A stretch of 64,000 nt of DNA from Streptomyces antibioticus (GTDB lineage: Bacteria; Actinomycetota; Actinomycetes; Streptomycetales; Streptomycetaceae), in contig NZ_CM007717.1 of NCBI RefSeq assembly GCF_002019855.1, positions 3,745,636 to 3,809,635 of the forward strand. Reading direction: 5' to 3'. Shown here in pieces: positions 16,389 through 24,157 of this stretch. The notes beneath the pieces are model-generated. The model saw only the letters and a program-made list of their open reading frames with translations, was not told the origin of the DNA and ran no database searches. How positions within the stretch are numbered: the first letter of the stretch is position 1; every line of letters begins with the position of its first letter. The translations under genes were made by a program, and so were the position numbers.

Positions 16389-16880
16389 GTGAATGACACG
16401 CACATACGCCGGGTGCCCTTCGACCACCCCGACGCCGTCAAGCTCAACGACGAGGTCCAGGCCGAGTACCACGAGCGCTACGGCGACGGCGGCGACGCCA
16501 CGGTCCTGAAGCCCACCGACTTCGAGCCGCCGCGCGGCGTGTACCTCATCGCCTACGACGCCGCGGACCGCCCCGTGGCCACCGGCGGCTGGCGCAGCCA
16601 GGACGCGAACGGCGAGGGCAACCAGGACGGCGACGCCGAGCTGAAGCGCATGTTCGTGATCCGCGACATGCGCGGCCGCGGGCTGGCCCGCCGGATGCTG
16701 CTCGCCCTGGAGGAGGACGCCCGCGCCGCCGGCCGGACCCGGATGGTCCTGGAAACCGGCACCGAACAGCCGGAGGCGATCGCCCTCTACACCTCCAGCG
16801 GCTACGAGCCCTGCGTGAAGTTCGGCTACTACCGCGACTACGACTCCAGCCGCTGCTACGCCAAGCCCCTCACCCCCTGA
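16389..16880 (+). CDS. GNAT family N-acetyltransferase
   Basis: The 163-residue product carries motif A of GNAT enzymes, ELKRMFVIRDMRGRGLARRML (acetyl-CoA pyrophosphate loop RGRGLA), and the motif B region ALYTSSGYEPCVKFGYY. Members transfer acetyl groups to amines; the substrate is unknown. It begins with VNDTHIRRVPFDHPDAVKL at GTG 16389. No ribosome binding site is present, but a -10 hexamer ends 6 nt upstream, consistent with leaderless expression. Confidence 0.85.
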   Translation: MNDTHIRRVPFDHPDAVKLNDEVQAEYHERYGDGGDATVLKPTDFEPPRGVYLIAYDAADRPVATGGWRSQDANGEGNQDGDAELKRMFVIRDMRGRGLARRMLLALEEDARAAGRTRMVLETGTEQPEAIALYTSSGYEPCVKFGYYRDYDSSRCYAKPLTP

Positions 16881-16916
16881 CCCACCCCACCCGCCCCGGC
16901 CGTCACCGCCCCCGAT

Positions 16917-17609
16917 TCACGGTGACGGCCCACACGTTGGCCTCTCGGAGTGTTCGGTCCGCATATGGTCGTCGATCATCCGGATGATCTGGCGCAGGCC
17001 GTCGTGCGAAACCCAGGGGACCCAACGCGTCACATTGACGGACAGCGCCGCGGGCCGCGGAAAGAGCACGAGCACCGATTGGGCGTCGGCCACCAGCCGG
17101 GAGAACGTCTCGCTGCAGAACGGGTGCTCCGCTTCGACGAAAGCCATGACCGAATCGGACAGCGAGGGATACTCGCCGTCATGGATCCAGTTGGCGCCAA
17201 ACCCGAAAAGCTCCGGAAAGCGCGCCGCCGCCTCCCAGTCCGCCAGGGGCAGATCGGCGAACCCGGCCTCCGGTTCCTGATCGATCCCCCTGATCAGACC
17301 GGCCAGCTCGCGCAGGTACTCGTCCCCCGGAACACCGTCCCGCACCGCGTCCAACCGTTCGGTGAACGTACGCGGGAAGAACGCCGGGCCCTCCGACCGC
17401 AGCAGGTCGGCCGTGTGGTCGAGCAGGGCGGCAACGGACGCGACAGGAAGCAGCCAGCGCGACGTGTCGGCAGCACACGCGGTACGGACGAAGCGCCTGA
17501 GTTCGTCGTCCAGGTCCAGGACGCCCTGCGACTGCCGGGCACGCAGCGCTGTCTCGACCACGCGTCTGACCGGTCCGTCGTTGAAGAGGGTGCCGGTGTG
17601 CGAGATCAC
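16917..17609 (-). CDS. Hypothetical protein (230 aa)
   Basis: I do not recognise a family. The protein is soluble, with no signal peptide or membrane segment, Leu/Asp-rich helices at the N-terminus (VVETALRARQSQGVLDLDDELRRF) and an alpha/beta-looking C-terminal half ending NVTRWVPWVSHDGLRQIIRM. Codon use is noticeably less GC-biased than its neighbours, and it sits next to a tRNA-Ala gene with no operon partner, so horizontal acquisition is plausible. Its character is reminiscent of orphan immunity or contact-dependent proteins, but no motif proves this. Confidence 0.6.
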   Translation of the reverse strand: MISHTGTLFNDGPVRRVVETALRARQSQGVLDLDDELRRFVRTACAADTSRWLLPVASVAALLDHTADLLRSEGPAFFPRTFTERLDAVRDGVPGDEYLRELAGLIRGIDQEPEAGFADLPLADWEAAARFPELFGFGANWIHDGEYPSLSDSVMAFVEAEHPFCSETFSRLVADAQSVLVLFPRPAALSVNVTRWVPWVSHDGLRQIIRMIDDHMRTEHSERPTCGPSP

Positions 17610-17712
17610 GTCGCGATCATCTCCATGAACGGGCCAGCGGCGGGGATGCGCCCGCCACGTGACACGGTCTCAGGAGTCCGCGGCGACGCGCCGGCACTGA
17701 TCCGGAATGGCC

Positions 17713-17745
17713 AAAGCCCCGGTCGGGTAACCCGACCGGGGCTTT
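17713..17745 (-). terminator. Terminator of the tRNA-Ala gene
   Basis: AAAGCCCCGGTCGGG pairs perfectly with its complement around a TAA loop, giving a strong stem ending in TTT, 10 nt downstream of the tRNA. Confidence 0.85.
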
Positions 17746-17754
17746 GAGCTGCAG

Positions 17755-17828
17755 TGGACCTGAGGGGATTTGAACCCCTGGCCCCCTCGATGCGAACGAG
17801 GTGCGCTACCGGACTGCGCCACAGGCCC
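17755..17828 (-). tRNA. tRNA-Ala (anticodon CGC)
   Basis: The 74-nt minus-strand transcript starts GGGCCTGTGGCGCAG. It has a CCTCG-TTCGCAT-CGAGG anticodon arm (anticodon CGC, codon GCG), a GGGGTTCAAATCCCC T-arm and discriminator A. The acceptor stem contains the G3:U70 pair that identifies alanine tRNAs. CCA is not encoded. Confidence 0.95.
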
Positions 17829-17899
17829 TTGCAACGAGTGAAACTCTAGCATCCCCGTCGGGGTGCTCGGTAATCCGTTCCGTGCGGTCCCGGTGCAGG

Positions 17900-19186
17900 T
17901 CACTCGTTGGCGGCGCGGGGGCGGTCGCCGTCCTCGTACTGGTCGAACAGGGGTGTGCGGCCCCGTTCGCGGGCGCGGCGGGCGGACGCGGCGCGGCGGG
18001 CTCCGCTGTGCTTGGCACCGTCGCCGTCGCTGGCACCATCGCCCTCGTCGGCGGCGTCGGCGCCCTTCCTGTCGGCCTCGCCGTCCGACGGTTCCGCGCC
18101 GGGCGTCTCCTGGTCCCGGGTGACCGCGCTGGAGCGGGCCGAGCTCCACGCGTCCGGGGTTCCGAGGTCCACGTCGGACGTGGCGCGCGGGGCGACCGGG
18201 GCGGTGACGTACGTCGGCAGGGGCACCGGTACCGGGTCCCAACTGTCGCCGTGGCCGGGGCGGCGCTGGCGTTCGCGCTGCTGGTCGACCCACTCCGCGT
18301 GGTCGGTCTGCTCGACGAGCGCCCGGCGGTCGGCGGCCAGGGCCAGCAGGCCGGGGTCGGTCTCCGGTTCGGGTACCTCGTGCGGCTCCTCTGGTCCGGC
18401 CTCCGGACCGGTGTCCGCCACGGCGGACGAAGGGGACGACGGGGTGCGGCGGCGCGGCTGGCGTTCCCGCAGCCGCTGCGCGGCGACCTCGGCCTGCCTG
18501 CGGTCCATCTGGTAGGCGAAGCGGCGTCGCTCCTGGGTGCGCAGATACGCGATGTACGTGCTGAGCAGCAGGGCTGGCACGGCCGGCGCCCAGAGGAAGG
18601 CGAGGCCCCCGACCGCCGCGACGATCGCGCCGAGCGTGAAGGCGAGGAACAGCAGCACGGTGGTGCGTCTGCGGCGCGCGAGCACCTTCGAGCGCTGGGC
18701 TCGCGCGGCGGCCGCCTCCGCGGAGGGGGAGGGCGTACGCCGGGCGGCCGGGATCCGCGGGGGTGCCGGGGCGGGGGCGCTGTCCGCGGGGGCGGGGGCG
18801 GGAGAAGGGGCCGGCGCCGGTTCGCGGGACGCCTGCGGCTCCCCGCGGTCCTGGCCGCCCTCGCCCTCCGGGGCGCCCCGTTCCTGGACGGTCGCCTTGG
18901 GCTGGGGCCTGGTCGGGGGCATGGCGAAGGCCCGGACGTCCACCGAGCCGGTGGGGGCGTCCGGAGCGTCGGTGTCGGGCTCCCCCTCCTCGGTGGAGCG
19001 CGCCCGCAGGTCCTTGGCGTACCGGCGCTCCATGCCCGCCCGTCCGGACAGCAGCCGGATGGCGGTGCTGAAGCGTTCCGTCGGACGGGCCTCGTTCAGC
19101 TCGTCCTGCCTACGGAGCCACATCGGCACCAAGTAGGCGGCCCAGGCCCCGACGATGACTGCGTAGAAGAGGCCGCTGCTGCTCAC
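17900..19186 (-). CDS. sepX: SepX/GlpR-like membrane division protein
   Basis: The 428-residue protein has an N-terminal helix (residues 5-21, LFYAVIVGAWAAYLVPMWL) followed directly by RRQDELNEARPTERFSTA. A long Pro/Ala/Glu-rich disordered region follows, then two helices (about 175-193 and 195-215) with YLRTQERRRFAYQMDRRQAEV, and a disordered acidic tail. This layout and its place beside a MoeA paralogue match SepX of Streptomyces, which helps divisome assembly during hyphal cross-wall formation, and GlpR of corynebacteria, the membrane receptor of Glp. The GTG start lacks a Shine-Dalgarno; TACCGT lies 7 nt upstream. Confidence 0.82.
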   Translation of the reverse strand: MSSSGLFYAVIVGAWAAYLVPMWLRRQDELNEARPTERFSTAIRLLSGRAGMERRYAKDLRARSTEEGEPDTDAPDAPTGSVDVRAFAMPPTRPQPKATVQERGAPEGEGGQDRGEPQASREPAPAPSPAPAPADSAPAPAPPRIPAARRTPSPSAEAAAARAQRSKVLARRRRTTVLLFLAFTLGAIVAAVGGLAFLWAPAVPALLLSTYIAYLRTQERRRFAYQMDRRQAEVAAQRLRERQPRRRTPSSPSSAVADTGPEAGPEEPHEVPEPETDPGLLALAADRRALVEQTDHAEWVDQQRERQRRPGHGDSWDPVPVPLPTYVTAPVAPRATSDVDLGTPDAWSSARSSAVTRDQETPGAEPSDGEADRKGADAADEGDGASDGDGAKHSGARRAASARRARERGRTPLFDQYEDGDRPRAANE

Positions 19187-19369
19187 GTCTCACACGGTAG
19201 AGGGGTTTGCGTGAGGCCATCCGCCAATTGAGCCGGTGTGTCGCACGATCTGGCTGATATTTCGAGCTTTTTTTGTGATCGATGCGATCAGCGGGCCACC
19301 GAGGGAGCGAATTCATTGCCCGGAGACGGTCATGACTCGATCAACACTCCGCCAATTTCGAACACTTAT

Positions 19370-20005
19370 TCAATTTCCGGGGCCGGCCGGATTCCCGTGC
19401 TCGGAGCGGTGCTCCTGCCTGGGGCGGGTGCGCCGCCAGCGGTTCATCAGCCCCTCCGGCACTTCCTCCGACGTGAGCGCGAACACCAGATGGTCGCGCC
19501 AGGCGCCGTCGATGTGGAGATAGCGCGGCCGCAGCCCTTCCTCCCGGAATCCGAGTTTCTCCACGACCCGGCGGCTGGGGCCGTTCTCGGGACGAATGCA
19601 GACCTCGATGCGGTGCAGTCCGACCGAGCGGAAGCAGTGGTCCACGACGAGTGCGACGGCCGTCGGCATCACCCCGCGGCCGGCCACCGACTGGTCCACC
19701 CAGTAGCCGACGTGCCCGGAGCACATCGACCCCCAGGTGATCCCGGCGACCGTCAACTGCCCGACGAGGCGCCCCTGGTACTCGATGACGAACGGCAGCA
19801 TCCGGCCCGCGTTGGCCTCGGAGCGCAGGTGCCGGACCATCTGGCGGTAGGTCGGCCGGTGCGCGATGGGGCCGCTGGGCGTGGGCGGCGGGATGGTCGC
19901 CTCCCAGGGCCGCAGCCAGTCCCGGTTGCGCCGGTTCACCTCACGCCAGGGCCGCTGGTCGCGCAGCTTTATGGGCCGCAGGAGGATGTCGCCCTCCGCG
20001 AGCAC
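19370..20005 (-). CDS. GNAT acetyltransferase, RimJ/RimL type
   Basis: The 211-residue product shows the RimJ-like core: ILLRPIKLRDQRPWREVNRRN, the acetyl-CoA loop SVAGRGVMPTAVALVVDHCF, RIEVCIRPENGPSRRVVEKLGF and the closing EEGLRPRYLHIDG. Relatives acetylate ribosomal protein N-termini or other amines. The GTG at 20005 is the first usable start; in-frame sequence continues upstream across the mogA stop (NSPSWPV) without a start codon or Shine-Dalgarno, so translation may be coupled to mogA 20 bp away. It lies inside the molybdopterin/division cluster. Confidence 0.85.
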   Translation of the reverse strand: MLAEGDILLRPIKLRDQRPWREVNRRNRDWLRPWEATIPPPTPSGPIAHRPTYRQMVRHLRSEANAGRMLPFVIEYQGRLVGQLTVAGITWGSMCSGHVGYWVDQSVAGRGVMPTAVALVVDHCFRSVGLHRIEVCIRPENGPSRRVVEKLGFREEGLRPRYLHIDGAWRDHLVFALTSEEVPEGLMNRWRRTRPRQEHRSEHGNPAGPGN

Positions 20006-20025
20006 GACGGGCCAGGACGGGCTGT

Positions 20026-20535
20026 TCAGCTCGCACCCCCGTGGCTGGGTCTGGAGTGGTCGCCGCCCCGGAGCTGGTCGACGGCGTGGATCAGCAGGGG
20101 CTCCAGGACGGCCAGGCCGTCCTTCACCCCGCCGGTGGACCCGGGCAGGTTGACGATCAGCGTGCGCCGCGCCACCCCGGCCAGACCGCGGGAGAGCGCC
20201 GCCGTGGGCACCTTGTCCCGGCCGTACGCGCGGATGGCCTCGGCGATGCCCGGCACCTCGTGGTCGACGACCCGGCGGGTCGCCTCGGGGGTGCGGTCGG
20301 TGGGCGAGATCCCGGTGCCGCCGGTGGTGACGATCACGTCGTAGCCGCTCTCCGTGCCCTCGCGCAGCGCGGCCTCCACCGGATCGCCGTCGGGGACCAC
20401 GCGCGGGCCGTCGACCGTGAAGCCGAGGCGGGTCAGGCCGGCCGCGATCAGGGGGCCGCCCCGGTCCTCGTAGACACCGGCGGCGGCCCGGTTGGAGGCG
20501 GTCACCACCAGGGCGCGATACGGCGTCCCGCTCAT
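20026..20535 (-). CDS. MogA/MoaB family molybdenum cofactor protein
   Basis: The 169-residue protein contains the MPT-binding motif VIVTTGGTGISPTDRTPEA and a late RTLIVNLPGSTGGV, both typical of MogA/MoaB/Cnx1G proteins that adenylylate or bind molybdopterin. Its start overlaps the moaC stop by 4 bp. The gene order moaC-mogA behind a MoeA paralogue supports a role in cofactor maturation, although a structural role with the division proteins cannot be excluded. Confidence 0.88.
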   Translation of the reverse strand: MSGTPYRALVVTASNRAAAGVYEDRGGPLIAAGLTRLGFTVDGPRVVPDGDPVEAALREGTESGYDVIVTTGGTGISPTDRTPEATRRVVDHEVPGIAEAIRAYGRDKVPTAALSRGLAGVARRTLIVNLPGSTGGVKDGLAVLEPLLIHAVDQLRGGDHSRPSHGGAS

Positions 20536-21011
20536 GTCCGGCTCCAGTCGCCCGACTTCCCGCCCGTCTTCTCCTCCACGCGCACGTCCGTGATCACCGC
20601 TTCCTTGTCGACGGCCTTGACCATGTCGATCACGGTGAGCGCGGCGACGGAGACCGCGGTGAGCGCCTCCATCTCGACGCCCGTGCGGTCGGTCGTCTTC
20701 ACCGTGGCGGTGATCTCCACGGCGTCGTCCGCGACCGACAGGTCCAGCTTCACACCCGACACCGACAGCGGGTGGCAGAGCGGGATGAGGTCCGGGGTGC
20801 GTTTGGCGCCCATGATGCCCGCGATGCGCGCGGTGGCCAGCGCGTCGCCCTTGGGGACGCCCTCGCCGCGCAGCAGCTCGACCACCCGGGCCGAGACCAG
20901 GACGCGTCCGCTGGCGCGGGCGGTGCGCGCGGTGACGTCCTTGCCGGAGACGTCGACCATCCGGGCGGCGCCCGCGGCGTCGATGTGCGTCAGTCGGTCC
21001 TGCGTACTCAT
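20532..21011 (-). CDS. moaC: Cyclic pyranopterin monophosphate synthase MoaC
   Basis: The 159-residue product shows MVDVSGKDVTARTARASG, GAKRTPDLIPLCHPL and DRTGVEMEALTAVSVAALTV, the active-site loops of MoaC, which with MoaA converts GTP to cyclic pyranopterin monophosphate in the first step of molybdenum cofactor synthesis. The ATG at 21011 is the natural start. It overlaps the mogA gene and lies 140 bp downstream of the MoeA-like gene; that gap has no obvious promoter or gene. No moaA is in the window. Confidence 0.93.
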   Translation of the reverse strand: MSTQDRLTHIDAAGAARMVDVSGKDVTARTARASGRVLVSARVVELLRGEGVPKGDALATARIAGIMGAKRTPDLIPLCHPLSVSGVKLDLSVADDAVEITATVKTTDRTGVEMEALTAVSVAALTVIDMVKAVDKEAVITDVRVEEKTGGKSGDWSRT

Positions 21012-21151
21012 GCGGTGTGGCGCTCCCGGTCCGGGCCCTTCGCCGTGCGGCGCGGGGCCTGCTGTGCGCGACACGCTACCCCCATGTCGGCGCGCCGGGC
21101 GGAACGGGATCGTCCTGTGGACGAGCCCGCGCGCGTGCCCTCCGTCGGCCG

Positions 21152-22471
21152 TCAGCCGAGGAGGACGACCTCGACCTCCGTGCCCGGGGCGACGGACTCC
21201 ACGTCCTCGGGGACGACGATCAGCGCGTCGGCGTGGGCGAGGGCCGCGACCAGGTGAGATCCGGCGCCGCCGACCGGACGGACCGTGCCGTCGGTGTGCG
21301 TGGCGCGCAGGAACTGTCTGCGCCCCTTGGGCGAGGTCAGGGCCCGGTCCGCGGTGAGCTTCGCGCGCGTGGTGGGCCGGTGGACGTCCTGGAGGCCCAT
21401 GAGGGTGCGGATGGCGGGGCGCACGAACAGCTCGAAGGAGACGTACGACGACACCGGGTTGCCGGGCAGGGCCAGCAGGGGGATGTGGTCGGGGCCGATG
21501 GAGCCGAACCCCTGGGGCTTGCCGGGCTGCATGGCGAGCTTGCGGAAGTCGATGCCGGCGCCGGGTTCGTCCTCGTCGCCGACGTGGGACAGCGCCTCCT
21601 TGACGACGTCGTAGGCGCCGACGCTGACCCCGCCGGTGGTGACCAGCAGGTCGGCGCGGACCAACTGGTCCTCGATGGTGGAGCGCAGGGTCTCCGCGTC
21701 GTCGGCGACGGCGCCCACCCGGTAGGCGATGGCGCCCGCGTCCCGGGCGGCGGCGGTGAGGGCGAAGCTGTTGGAGTCGTAGATCTGACCGTCGCGCAGT
21801 TCCTCGCCGGGCTGGACGAGTTCGCTGCCGGTGGACATGACGACCACGCGCGGGCGGGGGCGGACCCGGACCGTGCCGCGGCCGATCGCGGCGAGCAGGG
21901 CGATCTGGGGCGGCCCGAGGACGGTGCCGGCCTCCAGGGCGCGGTCGCCGGCCTTCACGTCGCTGCCCTTGGCGCGCACGTGCGCGCGTGCCTCGGCGGG
22001 GCGGTACACGCGCACGTGCCCGGACGCCTGCTCGGGGGCGAGGCTGCGGGCGCGCATCTCGCCGACCTGGCCCGCGCCCAGTCCGCCGTCGGTCCACTCG
22101 ACGGGGACGACGGCCTCGGCGCCGGGCGGCAGCGGGGCGCCGGTCATGATCCGGGCGGCCTGGCCCGGCCCCACCCGGAGCAGGCCGGACTGGCCCGCCG
22201 CGACGTCCCCGACGACCTCCAGGGCCGCCGGGAACTCCTCGCTCGCGCCCGCGACGTCCGCGACCCGGACCGCGTACCCGTCCATGGAGCTGTTGTCGAA
22301 CGGCGGCAGGGAGACCGGCACCGTGACGTCGTCGACCAGGACGCAGCCCTGGGCGTCGGGGAGTTGCAGCTCGATGGGTTCCAGGGGGCGGACGGTGGCG
22401 AGGATGTCCTCCAGGTGCTCGTCCACCGACCAGAGGTGGTCCTGGCCGGTCGGGCGGGGCGCGGTGCTCAA
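21152..22471 (-). CDS. glp: MoeA family protein Glp (molybdopterin molybdotransferase-like)
   Basis: The 439-residue protein has the MoeA domain order: LPPFDNSSMDGYAV (Asp64 region), MTGAPLPPGAEAVVPVE, RVVVMSTGSELVQPGE, the MPT-binding LLVTTGGVSVGAYD, and the catalytic loop PGNPVSSYVSFELF, followed by domain IV. MoeA inserts molybdate into molybdopterin. In actinobacteria the paralogue encoded next to sepX/glpR, called Glp, is a cell-division protein. Placement near sepX favours Glp, but MoeA catalytic residues look intact, so enzyme activity is possible. The start is 5 bp after the galU stop. Confidence 0.85.
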   Translation of the reverse strand: MSTAPRPTGQDHLWSVDEHLEDILATVRPLEPIELQLPDAQGCVLVDDVTVPVSLPPFDNSSMDGYAVRVADVAGASEEFPAALEVVGDVAAGQSGLLRVGPGQAARIMTGAPLPPGAEAVVPVEWTDGGLGAGQVGEMRARSLAPEQASGHVRVYRPAEARAHVRAKGSDVKAGDRALEAGTVLGPPQIALLAAIGRGTVRVRPRPRVVVMSTGSELVQPGEELRDGQIYDSNSFALTAAARDAGAIAYRVGAVADDAETLRSTIEDQLVRADLLVTTGGVSVGAYDVVKEALSHVGDEDEPGAGIDFRKLAMQPGKPQGFGSIGPDHIPLLALPGNPVSSYVSFELFVRPAIRTLMGLQDVHRPTTRAKLTADRALTSPKGRRQFLRATHTDGTVRPVGGAGSHLVAALAHADALIVVPEDVESVAPGTEVEVVLLG

Positions 22472-22476
22472 GGTGG

Positions 22477-23379
22477 CTACATCTCCTCGGTGACGTAACT
22501 GCGAAGCCAGGACCGGAAGTCCGGACCCAGATCTTCACGTTCGCACGCGAGTCTGACAATGGCACGCAGATAGTCGCCGCGGTCGCCGGTGTCATAGCGG
22601 CGGCCCTTGAAGACGACGCCGTGCACCGGGCCGGCCGCCTTCTCGTCCTGGGCGAGCTGCTGGAGGGCGTCGGTGAGCTGGATCTCGCCGCCGCGGCCGG
22701 GCTCGGTCTTGCGCAGCACCTCGAAGATGCCCGCGTCCAGGACGTAGCGGCCGATGATGGCGTAGTTGGAGGGGGCGTCCGCCGGTTCGGGCTTCTCCAC
22801 CAGGCCGGTCACCTTGACCACGTCGCCGTCGGCGGTGGTCTCGACGGCGGCGCAGCCGTAGAGGTGGATCTGCTCGGGGGCGACCTCCATGAGCGCGACG
22901 ACGCTGCCGCCGTGCTGCTCGCGCACCTCGATCATGCGCTGGAGCAGCGGGTCGCGGGGGTCGATGAGGTCGTCGCCGAGGAGGACGGCGAAGGGCTCCT
23001 GGCCGACGTGTGGGGCCGCGCACAGGACGGCGTGTCCGAGGCCCTTGGGGTCGCCCTGGCGCACGTAGTGCATGGTGGCGAGGTCGCTGGACTCCTGGAC
23101 CTTGGCGAGGCGCTGGGCGTCGCCCTTCTTCTGGAGGGCCGACTCGAGTTCGTAGTTGCGGTCGAAGTGGTCCTCGAGGGGGCGCTTGTTGCGGCCGGTG
23201 ATCATGAGGACGTCGTCGAGGCCGGCGGTGACGGCCTCCTCGACCACGTACTGGATCGCGGGCTTGTCCACGACCGGCAGCATCTCCTTGGGAGTGGCCT
23301 TGGTCGCCGGCAGGAACCGGGTGCCGAGGCCGGCTGCGGGGATGACAGCCTTGCTGATCCTGGGGTGCGACTGAGTCAT
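22477..23379 (-). CDS. galU: UTP-glucose-1-phosphate uridylyltransferase
   Basis: The 300-residue product carries GLGTRFLPATKATPKEMLPV (nucleotide-binding loop), VVDKPAIQYVVEEAV, FAVLLGDDLID, GLVEKP and FKGRRYDTGDRGDYLRA, all standard for bacterial GalU. It makes UDP-glucose for cell-wall and exopolysaccharide synthesis. It appears to lead the galU-glp-moaC-mogA-GNAT group; a GATAAGGT -10-like sequence lies 7 bp upstream of the ATG, so its leader is very short or absent. Confidence 0.94.
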   Translation of the reverse strand: MTQSHPRISKAVIPAAGLGTRFLPATKATPKEMLPVVDKPAIQYVVEEAVTAGLDDVLMITGRNKRPLEDHFDRNYELESALQKKGDAQRLAKVQESSDLATMHYVRQGDPKGLGHAVLCAAPHVGQEPFAVLLGDDLIDPRDPLLQRMIEVREQHGGSVVALMEVAPEQIHLYGCAAVETTADGDVVKVTGLVEKPEPADAPSNYAIIGRYVLDAGIFEVLRKTEPGRGGEIQLTDALQQLAQDEKAAGPVHGVVFKGRRYDTGDRGDYLRAIVRLACEREDLGPDFRSWLRSYVTEEM

Positions 23380-23463
23380 GTCGGCAACCTTATCCGGTGG
23401 CTTTGTGCGGAATCTGTAGCTCCGGTTAATTAGTGCTCATATGAACCGATTGGAGTGGAACGG

Positions 23464-24087
23464 ATGCCGACGATGCGTCACGGAGGGACCGGAGCAGAGT
23501 CTGACAAACATATGTTGCGGCGAGAGTTCCTGGCCGTGAGAAGCAGGTTGACGGCGGATGACCTGCGGGCGACGGCGGCCGCGCTGGCGGACCGCGCCCT
23601 GGAGCTGCCCGAGTTGGCGCACGCGCGCACGGTGGCGGCGTACGTCTCGGTGGGCGCCGAGCCCGGCACCCGCGCCCTGCTGGACGCGCTGCACGCGCGG
23701 GGCGTGCGGGTCCTGCTCCCCGCGCTGCTGCCGGACAACGACCTGGACTGGGGCGCGTACACCGGCGAGGACTCCCTCGCGCGCGTGCGGCACGGCGGCC
23801 GGATGGCGCTGCTGGAACCCGCCGGCGAACGGCTCGGCCCGGACGCCGTGACCGGGGCCGACGTGGTGCTCCTGCCCGGACTCGCGGTCGACGCGCGCGG
23901 GATGCGGCTGGGACGCGGCGGCGGCTCGTACGACCGGGTGCTGGCGCGGCTGGACCGTGCGGGGGCCCGCCCGGCGCTCGTCGTGCTGCTCTACGACACC
24001 GAGGTCGTCGCCCGTGTCCCCGCGGAGGCCCACGACCGGCCGGTGCGGGCCGTGGTGACACCGTCGGGGATCCGCCGCTTCACCTGA
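23464..24087 (+). CDS. 5-formyltetrahydrofolate cyclo-ligase
   Basis: The product has the family's ATP-binding C-terminal signature VDARGMRLGRGGGSYDRVLA and an N-terminal KHMLRREFLAVRSRL basic helix. It converts 5-formyl-THF to 5,10-methenyl-THF at the expense of ATP, a folate salvage step. I chose the ATG at 23464 (207 aa) because GGAG lies 8 nt before it; GTG 23455 and ATG 23473 are alternatives. It diverges from galU, an arrangement common in Streptomyces, and ends at a shared terminator. Confidence 0.9.
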   Translation: MPTMRHGGTGAESDKHMLRREFLAVRSRLTADDLRATAAALADRALELPELAHARTVAAYVSVGAEPGTRALLDALHARGVRVLLPALLPDNDLDWGAYTGEDSLARVRHGGRMALLEPAGERLGPDAVTGADVVLLPGLAVDARGMRLGRGGGSYDRVLARLDRAGARPALVVLLYDTEVVARVPAEAHDRPVRAVVTPSGIRRFT

Positions 24088-24109
24088 CGGGCCGTGACCG
24101 GCACAGGGG

Positions 24110-24143
24110 AAGGGCCCCTCCACACGCGTGTGGAGGGGCCCTT
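24110..24143. terminator. Bidirectional terminator
   Basis: A 34-bp perfect palindrome (arms AAGGGCCCCTCCACACG) followed by TT on both strands lies between the convergent cyclo-ligase and penicillin acylase genes. Confidence 0.88.
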
Positions 24144-24157
24144 TTCCGTGCGCCTCG

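Noticed and set aside
19370..23379. A secondary-metabolite or molybdoenzyme cluster.
   Set aside because: The genes are housekeeping (galU, cofactor, division); no molybdoenzyme, transporter or biosynthetic core enzyme is present.
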